From assembly GCA_964561025.1 (NCBI GenBank), contig CAZLNM010000016.1, forward strand, positions 1 through 57,601: a stretch of 57,601 bases of DNA, read 5' to 3'. Below, in pieces: positions 1 to 8,353 of this stretch (position 1 is its first letter; every line of letters starts with the position of its first letter). The notes under the pieces are model-generated. The model did not search any database. It had not been told where the DNA came from and saw only the letters and a program-made list of their open reading frames with translations. The stretch comes from JAAZNF01 sp964561025. Its GTDB lineage: Bacteria > Myxococcota > B64-G9. The position numbers were made by a program, and so were the translations under genes.

Positions 1-3000
1 AGCCCTGCTTCTGGGCCTTTTCCAGCTCCGGCGCCTTGTACACGTGGCCCAGGTAGTAGTGCGGCATGGGATCCTGGGGCTCAGCCTTGATGGCCGCCAT
101 GAAGTCCTTGACCGCCTGGGTCTTCTTGCCCAGGTCGTCGTAGGTGCGCCCCATGCGGTAGGCCAGGCCGGGGATGCCGGGGTTCTTGGCGTAGGCCTTG
201 CTGTAGGCCGCGAGCGCCTGGGCGAACTTGCCCTGCTTGGTGTAGGCGTCGCCGATGTTGACCAGCACCGAGAGGTTGGCCGGCTGCTCCCGCGCCACGC
301 GCTGGAAGTGCTGGATGGCCTCCTCGAACTGCTGCCGTTCGGCCAGGGCCTGGCCGAGGAAGTTCAGCGCGTCGATGAAGTCCGGGCGCAGCTTCACCGC
401 CAGGCGCAGCTCCTCGATGGCGTCCAGGGGTTGTTCCATGGCGAGCAGGAGCTTTCCGATGGCGAAGTGCACCTCGGCGTTGTTCTTGTCGAGCTCGGCG
501 GACTTGCGCAGAAGTTCCAGGGCTTGCTCGCGGTTGTCCTGGCGGGCGAACACCTGGCCCAGGTGATAGAAGGCCTCCGCGTTCTGGGCGTTGATGCCCG
601 TGGCGGTCTGGAAGTACTTGGTGGCAGCGGCCATGTCTCCGGCCGCCTCGGCGGCCACGCCGGCCCGCACGTACAGTCGGTCGTCCTTGGGGTTGGCCAG
701 GATGGCCTTCTCGTACATGGCCAGCGCCTCGCGGTACTTCTTGGCGAGGAACAGGTTGTAGCCGTGTTCGTAGGCCAGATCGGGGAAGCGCGGCGAGAGG
801 GTGGCCACCTTCTCGTAGGCGGCAGAGGCCTGCGCATACTCGCCATTCTCGCGGTGGGTGTTGCCCATGTTGAAGTGGGCCACGGCCAGCTCCGGATCGA
901 GTATGAGCGCCTGCTCGAACTCCTCCTGCGCCAGGCGCAGGTTCTTTTGCGCGAAGTACACCTCGCCCAGCCCGTTGTGGACCAGCGGCGAGCGGGGGTT
1001 CTGCTGCACCGCCTCGCTCAGGATGGCCAGCGCCTCCGCCAGCTTGCCGGTGCGAAGTTGCAGCCTGGCGGCAGCCACGCGCGCGTCCAGAAACTGCGGG
1101 GCGAGCTTTGCGGCCCGGTCGTAATAAGTCATGGCCTCCTCGGGCCGGCCCAGGTCTTCGGCGATCTTGCCCAGGTAGAACAGCGGCCGCGGATCCTCCT
1201 TGGCGCTCTTGCTCACCTCCTCGAGCAGCATCTTGGCCTTGACGATGTCGCCGTTCTGCCACATGGAGCGGCCCTTGCCGATCAGGGCGTCGGTGTTTTG
1301 CGGCTCCATGCTCAGGGCCTTTTCGAACATGCCCTGCGCCTTGGCGAACTCCCCCATGTCCAGGTAGAAGCTCCCCAGGGCGGCCAGGTACTCGGCGCGC
1401 TCGGGCATGAGCTGGGCGGCGCTGTTGAGGTCCTGCACCACCTTTTCGTAATCATGGCGGCGCAGGTTGAGGCGGGAGCGCAGGAAGTGCGCCTTGGCCT
1501 GCTCCGAAGGCGCGAGCTCTGCGAAGTAGCGGCCGAACACCAGGTCGATGAGCCGCGCACCCTCGGTGTCGTCCGCCTTCACCGCGATCAGGATCTGCGC
1601 CTGCTCCAGGGCGGAGCTGATGTGCCGGGGGTTCTTCTCCAGGGCCTTCTGGTAGAAGAGCAGGGCGTTGTCGAAGTCCCCTTGCAGCGACTGGACCTCC
1701 CCCAGGGCGTGGAAGGCCTTGGTGAAGTCGGGGTCCAGCACCACCGCCCGATCCAGCAGGCGGGCGGCCTCGGCCCAGTTCTTCTGGTAGGCCTGGGCCC
1801 AGCCGGCCAAAAACAGCGCTTCCTTGTCGCGGGAGTTCTCCCCGATGAGCGGTTGCAGGGTGGCCGCGGCCTGGGCCGGGTTGGCCAGGATGTCCAGCGC
1901 CGCGCGCACCTTGATGGTCTCGGGTCCGTTCGAGGACTCCTGGTTGAGCTGGGTCAGCACCTCCCGGGCGCGCTTGAGGTACACCTCGTTGGCCCCGTAG
2001 TTGCGCAGCATGGCGGCGTAGGACAACCCCAGGTAGTAGAGGTTCTCCGTCGAGTCGTCTCCACCGCGCAGCGCGTTCTCCATCTCCTCGATCACCGAGC
2101 GGTATCCGGCGGCGGTGTCCAGGAAGAAGTTGGCGCGCACCCCGACCCCCGGGCCCTCGCCGCCCGGCTCGCCCGTGCCTCCACCAACGGTGCCGGAGCG
2201 AGCGCCGCCGCCGGTGAGCAGCCGCACTCCGAAGAAGCCGAAGCGGGTGAACCCCAGGCCCACGCCCGCCAGCAAGAACAGCCCCACCACTCCAACCAGG
2301 ACGTAGACGAGCTTGCTGCGGCGCGCGGGCTTCTCTTCCGGCGGGGGTTCGGCGAACTCGAGGCCCTTGGGCGCGATGACCCCTCCCTCTTCCTCCTCCT
2401 CGATGCCCTGCACGGTCGCCCCGGACGGAGAGGCCGGGACGGCGCTGATGGGTTCCTCCATCAGTTGGCGGATGGTGTCGGCGAACTCCTCGAAGGCGCC
2501 CAGGGGCTTGTAGTTGAGCCCGTCGCTGGAGGCCTCCTCGTTGCCCATGAGCTGGTGCTCGGCCAGCATGCGGTTGATGGTGTTCGAGTCGAACGGGCCG
2601 AACACCTTGCCGCTCTTGCGCCGGATGCGGTAGCGGGTCTGTCCGCCCTCCTCGCTGGGGGCGGGCTCGGAGCCGATGTCGTGGTCGATGAAGTCGAAGA
2701 TCTCGCCTTCAGCGCCCGGGGTCGGCTGGGGCTGGTTGCGCGGCGACACCCCGGGGAGCGAGGAGGTCGGTGTCGGCGGCAGCGAGGAAGCGCGCGCCTT
2801 GCCGATGGGCGGCAGCGAGGAGCCGGCCGGCGGTCCCGCGATGGGGGGAGGCGGCGCCATGGAGGGGATCTCTTCCGGGAGGTCCAGCTCCAGGTTGTCC
2901 TGTCCGGGCGCGGGGGCCGGTTCGTCCTGGATCTGCACCTCGCCGAAATCGAAGAGTTCTCCGGCGGTGGCCGGCGCGCTCTCCCGGGCCACGATGAAGG

Positions 3001-3100
3001 TCGCCGAACAGCGCGGGCACTTCACCTGCAACCCCTCGGGGGGCACCCGGGATTCGTCGATGTTGTACTCCGAACGGCATTTCTCGCAGCGAACCTTCAT
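1..3100 (-). CDS. Zinc-ribbon / GYF-like / TPR membrane protein (3' end outside window)
   Basis: The protein starts with an MJ0042-type zinc ribbon (CxxC at residues 5-8 and 28-31). An acidic, Pro-rich linker follows, then a GYF_2-like segment (about 155-205, with 'GPFD' and the aromatic/Gly pattern). One membrane helix lies at about 263-284. More than 700 residues of TPR repeats follow and run off the window, so the C-terminus is missing. A cytoplasmic ZnR-GYF head before a membrane helix recalls the myxobacterial gliding protein GltJ/AgmX, but here the far side carries TPRs. The ATG overlaps the stop of the upstream regulator as ATGA, which indicates translational coupling. The domain reading is fairly safe; the role (cell-envelope scaffold or sensor) is inferred. 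Confidence 0.85.
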   Translation of the reverse strand, partial: MKVRCEKCRSEYNIDESRVPPEGLQVKCPRCSATFIVARESAPATAGELFDFGEVQIQDEPAPAPGQDNLELDLPEEIPSMAPPPPIAGPPAGSSLPPIGKARASSLPPTPTSSLPGVSPRNQPQPTPGAEGEIFDFIDHDIGSEPAPSEEGGQTRYRIRRKSGKVFGPFDSNTINRMLAEHQLMGNEEASSDGLNYKPLGAFEEFADTIRQLMEEPISAVPASPSGATVQGIEEEEEGGVIAPKGLEFAEPPPEEKPARRSKLVYVLVGVVGLFLLAGVGLGFTRFGFFGVRLLTGGGARSGTVGGGTGEPGGEGPGVGVRANFFLDTAAGYRSVIEEMENALRGGDDSTENLYYLGLSYAAMLRNYGANEVYLKRAREVLTQLNQESSNGPETIKVRAALDILANPAQAAATLQPLIGENSRDKEALFLAGWAQAYQKNWAEAARLLDRAVVLDPDFTKAFHALGEVQSLQGDFDNALLFYQKALEKNPRHISSALEQAQILIAVKADDTEGARLIDLVFGRYFAELAPSEQAKAHFLRSRLNLRRHDYEKVVQDLNSAAQLMPERAEYLAALGSFYLDMGEFAKAQGMFEKALSMEPQNTDALIGKGRSMWQNGDIVKAKMLLEEVSKSAKEDPRPLFYLGKIAEDLGRPEEAMTYYDRAAKLAPQFLDARVAAARLQLRTGKLAEALAILSEAVQQNPRSPLVHNGLGEVYFAQKNLRLAQEEFEQALILDPELAVAHFNMGNTHRENGEYAQASAAYEKVATLSPRFPDLAYEHGYNLFLAKKYREALAMYEKAILANPKDDRLYVRAGVAAEAAGDMAAATKYFQTATGINAQNAEAFYHLGQVFARQDNREQALELLRKSAELDKNNAEVHFAIGKLLLAMEQPLDAIEELRLAVKLRPDFIDALNFLGQALAERQQFEEAIQHFQRVAREQPANLSVLVNIGDAYTKQGKFAQALAAYSKAYAKNPGIPGLAYRMGRTYDDLGKKTQAVKDFMAAIKAEPQDPMPHYYLGHVYKAPELEKAQKQG

Positions 3101-3981
3101 GGCGACTCCGTGGTGGGCTCACCGGAAACGTGGCCCTCGAAACGCTTCTTGAGGCTGAGATAGGTCTCGTACGCGGTGGGGAACTCGGGCCTTCCGGCGC
3201 GCGCGTCGAGGTGACGGCGCATGACCCGGCGGGTGAGCACCTCCACCTCGGCCAGGCTGAGGCCCGAAACGTCGGCCAGGTCCTCGGGGATGATCGGATC
3301 CATGCGCCGCTTGAGCTCGCAGTAACGGCGGAACTCGAGCAGGTCCTTCTCGCCGGCCACCCACAGGCGACCCTCCGCGTCCCGGCCCAGGATCCCCGCC
3401 TGCCACAGGCGGGCCGCTACCCAGCGCCCCTGGGAAGGGAGCAGGCCGGCGGTGGCGGTGAGCAGGGCGTCCTCCGCGGTGGTGAGCGCGAGCCGTCGCC
3501 GGCCATCGGGGAGCACCTCGCCGGAGGCGGCCAGGCGTTCCAGCGCCTGCGCCATCCGCGTCAAGGGATCGCTCCCCACCTGGTCGGCCAGGCGCTGGTA
3601 GAGGTCGCTCAGGCGCGCCCCCAGGCGCTCGAACACGCGGTGGCGGAGCGGCTCGCTCTCGTTGACCGCCTTGAGAAACCGCACCCGGTCGATCGAGAGC
3701 AACCGGCTCTCCCGGGCCGCCACCGCCCCGACCGCGCGCCGGTCGCCGAGCAACGCTTCCTCGCCAAAGAAGTCGCCTTCCCGGAGCATGGCCAGGCACA
3801 GCGCCTCGCCCCGGACGGTCTTTTGCAGATGGATCTCGCCCCGTTGCACCAGAAAGATCTCGCGAGGTTCGTCGCCCTCGCGGAACAACACCGTCCCGGC
3901 CGGGACCGTGCGCGCAAGTTGTTCTTCCAGGACCTCGAGCTCCACCGTCCGAGCCTTTCTGCTTGTCGAATCCGGCGCCAT
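3097..3981 (-). CDS. Cyclic-nucleotide-binding-domain regulator (Crp-type N-terminus)
   Basis: The protein has 294 residues. The N-terminal 120 residues form a cNMP-binding beta-roll: the 'PAGTVLFREGDEPREIFLVQRGEI' region, the 'GDFFGE' phosphate-cassette position, and a 'RAVGAVAARES' strand. The rest is helical and ends in a segment (PEDLADVSGLSLAEVEVLTRR) that may be a helix-turn-helix, but it is not a textbook Crp HTH. The start is uncertain: the ATG at 3981 has a poor Shine-Dalgarno, and the frame is open further upstream. It is co-transcribed with the ZnR-GYF-TPR gene through a 4-bp overlap and diverges from the lipoprotein at 4113. It may act as a local effector sensor rather than a global regulator. 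Confidence 0.8.
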   Translation of the reverse strand: MAPDSTSRKARTVELEVLEEQLARTVPAGTVLFREGDEPREIFLVQRGEIHLQKTVRGEALCLAMLREGDFFGEEALLGDRRAVGAVAARESRLLSIDRVRFLKAVNESEPLRHRVFERLGARLSDLYQRLADQVGSDPLTRMAQALERLAASGEVLPDGRRRLALTTAEDALLTATAGLLPSQGRWVAARLWQAGILGRDAEGRLWVAGEKDLLEFRRYCELKRRMDPIIPEDLADVSGLSLAEVEVLTRRVMRRHLDARAGRPEFPTAYETYLSLKKRFEGHVSGEPTTESP

Positions 3982-4054
3982 TGAACCACACGAGGTGCAC
4001 GGAATCAAGCGGCGGGACCACGGGACAGTGGTGTCGCCTTCATATAAAAAAACA

Positions 4055-4083
4055 TTGAACATTCCGCGAGATTGCCTTAGACT
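4055..4083 (+). promoter_or_regulatory. Sigma-70-type promoter for the MopE-like lipoprotein
   Basis: TTGAAC (4055-4060), a 17-bp spacer, then TAGACT (4078-4083). The start codon follows 29 bp later and has GGGAGG in front of it. Confidence 0.5.
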
Positions 4084-4112
4084 CATTGCGTCAAAAACAC
4101 GGGAGGTTTTCG

Positions 4113-5612
4113 ATGAGACTGAGCATTGTGGTGATGGTTCTGGCTGTTTTGGCGGGGTGTTCCGGTGGCGGTGACACCTGCAACGGCGTGGGAGAGCGCG
4201 AGTGCAACGGCGTGTGCGTGGACACCAACACGGACAAGCAGAACTGCGGCGGCTGCGGCAACACCTGCGGCGGCACGGCCACCTGCGAGGCTGGCCGCTG
4301 CGTCTGCTCCGGCGGCCTGGATTATTGCAACGGCGCCTGCGTGAACTACCAGACCGACCGGCAGAACTGCGGCGGGTGCCAGGCACCCTGCCAGGGCGGC
4401 CAGCAGTGCCAGGCGGGCAAGTGCGTCACCGCCTACGAGGAGACCTGCGACGGCGTGGACAACGACCTCGACGGGCAGACCGATGAGGACGCGAACGGCC
4501 AGCCGCTCAAGCGGGCCTGCGACAACCTGTGCGGCCCCGGCACCGAGACCTGTCAGAGCGGAAAGTACCAGAACTGCACCGCCCCGGCCCCGAAGGACGA
4601 GACCTGCAACGAGAAGGACGACGACTGCGACGGGCTCACCGACGAGGGCGTGACCACCACCTGGTACAACGACTGGGATCTCGACGGCTACGGCGACCCC
4701 GATCTGGCCTACGCGGTGCAGGCCTGCACCAAGCCCGCGGACGGCTCCGGCCCGGACGCCTCCAACTACGTCGCCGACAACACCGATTGCGACGACGGCT
4801 ACTCCGGCCGCGACGAGGGAAAGCTCATCCACCCGGGCGCCACCGAGGCCTGCGACGACATCGACAACAACTGCGACGGCAACGTGGACGAGGGCTGCAC
4901 CTGCGTGGTCGGCAACCAGCGCCCCTGCGGCACCGACGTGGGCGAGTGCAACCCCGGCACGCAGACCTGCGTCAACCTGGGCGGGGGGCCGGAGTGGGGT
5001 GCCTGCGGCGGCGCGGGCTACGTTCCGCCCCAGCCGACCGAGACCTGCAACGGCTTGGACGACGACTGCGACGGTTCCACCGACGAGGAGATGGCCGACG
5101 ACCTGTACGAGGTCAACGACACCTGCGCGGGGGCGCGGGTGCTGCCCGATCTCTTCCAGGAGCAGTCCATCTCCGTGGCGAACCTCACGCTGTACCACGG
5201 CACCGGCACGGCCAAGGACTCCGACTGGTTCAAGGTGCGCGCCATCGAGGGCCAGAACCTCGATTGCACCACCCACCCCATGGAGCCGCAGTGCGGGTTC
5301 GTGTTCCAGTCGAAGTTCCACATCCCCGAGGGCGCCCCCAAGGAGGCGTACAAGCTGTGCGTGTACGCCATCGACCGCTGCAGCGGCATCACCGCGAGCA
5401 ACACCTTCTGCACCACCGCCGCGGACTGGAACGAGACCCAGAAGGCGTACCTCTTGGCGCTGTCCTTCGAGGGCACCTGCTGGCTCGACGATAGCTGGGA
5501 CTTCCTGGTCGAGGTGAAGTACGCCACCCCGGAGGCGGCCCAGAGCTGCAAGCCCTACGACCTGCGCTTCGACTTCTCCTGGCAGGGCAGCATCCAGGAT
5601 CCGTGCCCCTAG
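4113..5612 (+). CDS. Cys-rich lipoprotein with MopE-like acidic metal-binding repeats
   Basis: The protein has 499 residues. A lipoprotein signal peptide ends at the lipobox LAGC (Cys16), so it is expected on the cell surface or in the periplasm. Two Cys-rich 'NCGGCGNTC'-type repeats follow. At least four acidic repeats of the form C-N/D-x-x-D-D/N-D-C/L-D-G-x-x-D-E come next, the 'putative metal-binding motif' seen in MopE-like proteins and many myxobacterial surface lipoproteins. The last 170 residues form a separate domain without acidic repeats. The start at 4113 was chosen because GGGAGG precedes it and it begins a clean signal peptide. Its function is unknown; divalent-metal binding is inferred from the repeats. 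Confidence 0.88.
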   Translation: MRLSIVVMVLAVLAGCSGGGDTCNGVGERECNGVCVDTNTDKQNCGGCGNTCGGTATCEAGRCVCSGGLDYCNGACVNYQTDRQNCGGCQAPCQGGQQCQAGKCVTAYEETCDGVDNDLDGQTDEDANGQPLKRACDNLCGPGTETCQSGKYQNCTAPAPKDETCNEKDDDCDGLTDEGVTTTWYNDWDLDGYGDPDLAYAVQACTKPADGSGPDASNYVADNTDCDDGYSGRDEGKLIHPGATEACDDIDNNCDGNVDEGCTCVVGNQRPCGTDVGECNPGTQTCVNLGGGPEWGACGGAGYVPPQPTETCNGLDDDCDGSTDEEMADDLYEVNDTCAGARVLPDLFQEQSISVANLTLYHGTGTAKDSDWFKVRAIEGQNLDCTTHPMEPQCGFVFQSKFHIPEGAPKEAYKLCVYAIDRCSGITASNTFCTTAADWNETQKAYLLALSFEGTCWLDDSWDFLVEVKYATPEAAQSCKPYDLRFDFSWQGSIQDPCP

Positions 5613-5775
5613 CCCACCTTGCGCATCACCGGCGCGGCCCAGATTCCTGACCGTACCTCACAAATACTGCAATTCGATTGAGCCATTGTGGATCTTGCCG
5701 TAGCGCGGCACAGAGCAGCCGCGCCCGAGAAAACAGAGCCCCAAAAAAGCAAGCTACGGTCAGCCCAGATTCCGC

Positions 5776-5803
5776 TTGACACCGGGCGGGCGGCGCGTAG
5801 AAT
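5776..5803 (+). promoter_or_regulatory. Strong sigma-70 promoter of rpmE
   Basis: TTGACA (5776-5781), a 16-bp spacer, then TAGAAT (5798-5803). This is the best consensus match in the window. It lies about 50 bp before the rpmE start. Confidence 0.7.
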
Positions 5804-5853
5804 CCTCCCCCGCCGCGCAAGACGGCGCGGTATTCGAAGTCGAGGTGTTTTCG

Positions 5854-6093
5854 ATGAAGGACGGCATTCACCCCAAGTACCAGGAAGCCACCGTGGAGTG
5901 CGCCTGCGGCGCCGTGATCAAGACCCGCTCCACCCGCGGCAGTTTCAAGATCGACATCTGCTCCAAGTGCCACCCCTTCTTCACCGGCAAGCAGAAGCTG
6001 GTGGACTCGGCCGGTCGGGTGGAGCGCTTCCGGCGCAAGTACGGCCTCACCGAGGGTGCGGCCAAGCCCGAGGCCAAGGAGGCCGAGAAGTAG
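5854..6093 (+). CDS. rpmE: 50S ribosomal protein L31 (zinc-binding C+ form)
   Basis: The protein has 79 residues. It matches bacterial L31 throughout: the MKxxIHPKY start, the 'CSKCHPFFTGKQ' core, and the 'GRVERFRRKYG' segment. Four cysteines (CxC near 16-18 and CxxC near 37-40) mark the zinc-binding C+ form. A short Lys/Glu/Ala tail follows the normal end. The ATG at 5854 was chosen because the family start aligns exactly there and a GAGGTG Shine-Dalgarno precedes it. It is the first gene of a conserved translation cluster (rpmE, DUF1385, prfA, prmC), with a strong promoter upstream and a terminator directly after it. Confidence 0.97.
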   Translation: MKDGIHPKYQEATVECACGAVIKTRSTRGSFKIDICSKCHPFFTGKQKLVDSAGRVERFRRKYGLTEGAAKPEAKEAEK

Positions 6094-6144
6094 CCGGACC
6101 CCTCCCGGGGCCGCATCTCGGCGCGCGTTCGCTTCGACCCATGC

Positions 6145-6183
6145 AGGCCCGCTGGACCCGGCGTTCCGGCGGGCCTTTTCTTT
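6145..6183 (+). terminator. Rho-independent terminator after rpmE
   Basis: Arms AGGCCCGC (6145-6152) and GCGGGCCT (6169-6176) form an 8-bp stem, followed by TTTTCTTT. It lies between rpmE and the DUF1385 gene, so it probably sets a high L31 to low downstream expression ratio. Confidence 0.7.
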
Positions 6184-6193
6184 GGGAGCTTCC

Positions 6194-7267
6194 ATGGATG
6201 CCGGGCAGCTGCTGGGCGGGCAGGCGGTGCTGGAGGGTGTGATGATGCGCTCCTCGCGCAGCCTGGCGGTGGCGGTGCGCCGCGCCGACGGAAGCCTCAG
6301 CGTGCGCGAGTCGCCCTGGCGCAGGCTCGCCCCCGGCAAGCGCTTCCTGCGCTGGCCGCTCCTGCGCGGCGGGGTGGTCCTGGTCGAATCGCTCATGAAC
6401 GGCATGGCGGCCCTCAACTTCTCGGCCCGCCTGGCGCTGGAGGACGAGGAGGCCGCGCGCAGGGCGAAGGACCCCGGCGCGGGCGCGCCCTCTGCCGCGC
6501 CGGCCGAGGCCAAGAAGCGCTCCGACCTCGCCGCGCACCTCACCGTGGTCCTGGGCATCGCTTTCGGGGTGGGGTTGTTCATCGCCTTGCCGCATCTCGC
6601 GGTGTGGCTGGGAAGCTCGGCACTGGGACGGGAGCTCAGCGTGCGCGACTTCGCCTTCCACGCCGTGACCGGCGCGGTGAAGTTCTTGGTCTTCGTGGGG
6701 TACATCGCGGCCATCTCGCTTTTTTCCGACGTGCGCAAGGTGTTCGCCTACCACGGGGCCGAGCACCAGAGCATCCACGCCCTCGAGGCGGGCCAGCCGC
6801 TCACCGTCGAGAGCGCCCGGACGCACTCGCCGCTGCACCCGCGCTGCGGGACGACGTTCCTCATCCTGGTCATCGCCATGTCCATCTTGGTGTTCTCGCT
6901 GGTGTTCCCGCCGCTCCTGTGGTGGCTGGGCGAGCCCACCGGCATTGACTGGCTGGACCAGATCATCTACATCCTGATCAAGCTCCCGCTGCTGCTGCCC
7001 ATCGCCGGGTTGGCCTACGAGCTGCAGCGCTTCACGGCGCGGCGGATGGAGCGAGTGTGGGCGCGGGCGCTGGCCTGGCCCGGGCTCTTCTTGCAGCGCC
7101 TCACCACCCGGCGCGCCGCGGACGATCAGCTGGAGACGGCGCTGGCGGCGCTGCACAAGTGCCTGTGGCGCGAGCGGCGCCCGGCCGCAGAGGAGATCCC
7201 GGCCGAGGCGGTGGAGCGCCACAAGAGCTATCAGGACTTCCTGGAGGCGCTGGCGAAGGGCGCCTGA
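6194..7267 (+). CDS. DUF1385 family membrane protein (YqhQ-like)
   Basis: The protein has 357 residues. It shows the DUF1385 signature: an N-terminal 'GGQAVLEGVMMR' motif, an 'FAYHGAEHQSIHALE' block rich in potential metal ligands, and 'HPRCGTTFL' before hydrophobic helices. Several membrane helices are visible (about 115-140, 155-175, 220-250, 265-285). Members lie beside rpmE/prfA/prmC in many bacteria, as here. The family's biochemical role is not established; the His/Glu/Cys cluster suggests a metal-dependent membrane enzyme. GGGAGC precedes the chosen ATG. It ends directly before the prfA region. Confidence 0.92.
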   Translation: MDAGQLLGGQAVLEGVMMRSSRSLAVAVRRADGSLSVRESPWRRLAPGKRFLRWPLLRGGVVLVESLMNGMAALNFSARLALEDEEAARRAKDPGAGAPSAAPAEAKKRSDLAAHLTVVLGIAFGVGLFIALPHLAVWLGSSALGRELSVRDFAFHAVTGAVKFLVFVGYIAAISLFSDVRKVFAYHGAEHQSIHALEAGQPLTVESARTHSPLHPRCGTTFLILVIAMSILVFSLVFPPLLWWLGEPTGIDWLDQIIYILIKLPLLLPIAGLAYELQRFTARRMERVWARALAWPGLFLQRLTTRRAADDQLETALAALHKCLWRERRPAAEEIPAEAVERHKSYQDFLEALAKGA

Positions 7268-7285
7268 GTGGCGCGGAGGTGCAGC

Positions 7286-8353
7286 GTGTTTGCCCGGCTG
7301 GCCGAGGTGGAAGAGCGGTTCGAGGAGCTTTCACGGCAACTCGCCGATCCGGCGGTGTTCTCCGATCCGGCCAAGCTCCAGCAGGTGGCCAAGGAGCGCA
7401 AGGGCCTCGAGGAGCTGGTGGCGGCCTACCGCGAGTACCGGCAGGTGGAGCGAACCATCGCCGACAATCGAGAGCTGGCCGCGGGCGCCGACCGGGAGCT
7501 GGCGAACCTCGCCGCGGAGGAGCTGCCGGGGCTGCAACGCCGGATGGAGGAGCTCACCGGGCGGCTCAAGCTGCTGTTGCTGCCGCAGGACCCGCTCGAC
7601 GAGAAGAACATCCTGCTCGAGATCCGCGCCGGCACGGGAGGCGAGGAGGCGGCGCTGTTCGCGGCCGACCTCTTCCGCATGTACCAGCGCTTCGCCGAGC
7701 GGCGGCGCTGGCGGGTGGAGCTCATGAGCGAGAGCCTGGCGGCCGCCGGCGGCTTCAAGGAGATCGTGGTGCTCATCTCGGGCGAGAAGGTGTACAGCCG
7801 CCTCAAGTACGAGGGCGGGGTCCACCGGGTGCAGCGGGTCCCGGTGACCGAGGCCCAGGGGCGCATCCACACCTCGACCGTCACGGTGGCGGTGCTGCCC
7901 GAGGCCGACGAGGTCGAGGTGGAGCTGCCCGAGAAGGACCTCGAGATCAGCGTGTGCCGCGCCGGCGGTCCCGGTGGCCAGGGGGTCAACACCACCGACA
8001 GCGCGGTGATCATCACCCACATCCCCACCGGGCTCACCGTGCGCTGCCAGGACGAGCGCTCTCAGCAGAAGAACAAGGCCAAGGCCAAGAAGATCCTGCT
8101 GGCGCGCCTGTACGAGCAGAAGCGGGAGGCGCAGGAGCGCGAGCGGACCCAGAGCCGGCGCAGCATGGTGGGTGGCGGCGAGCGGGCCGAGAAGATCCGC
8201 ACCTACAACTTTCCGCAGAACCGCCTGACCGACCACCGCATCGGGCTGACCCTGCACAAGCTCGACCGCGTCATGGAGGGCGAGCTGGACGAGGTGCTGG
8301 ATCACCTGCATGCCTTCTTCCAGGCCGAGGCGCTCAAGGGGGAGACCGCCTGA
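7286..8353 (+). CDS. prfA: Peptide chain release factor 1
   Basis: The protein has 355 residues, normal for RF1. It carries the catalytic GGQ motif ('AGGPGGQGVNTTDS') that triggers peptidyl-tRNA hydrolysis. The anticodon-like tripeptide is PVT (within 'RVQRVPVTEAQG'), the PxT type that marks RF1 (UAA/UAG) rather than RF2 (SPF). The GTG at 7286 was preferred over the in-frame GTG at 7268 because GGAGGTG lies at the right distance before it and the resulting N-terminus (MFARLAEVEERFEEL) matches the family. It lies between the DUF1385 gene and prmC, the methyltransferase that modifies the GGQ glutamine. Confidence 0.97.
   Translation: MFARLAEVEERFEELSRQLADPAVFSDPAKLQQVAKERKGLEELVAAYREYRQVERTIADNRELAAGADRELANLAAEELPGLQRRMEELTGRLKLLLLPQDPLDEKNILLEIRAGTGGEEAALFAADLFRMYQRFAERRRWRVELMSESLAAAGGFKEIVVLISGEKVYSRLKYEGGVHRVQRVPVTEAQGRIHTSTVTVAVLPEADEVEVELPEKDLEISVCRAGGPGGQGVNTTDSAVIITHIPTGLTVRCQDERSQQKNKAKAKKILLARLYEQKREAQERERTQSRRSMVGGGERAEKIRTYNFPQNRLTDHRIGLTLHKLDRVMEGELDEVLDHLHAFFQAEALKGETA

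Noticed and set aside
44..3163. Long open frame on the plus strand opposite the TPR gene
   Set aside because: Same cause. The minus strand encodes a clear zinc ribbon, membrane helix and TPR repeats.
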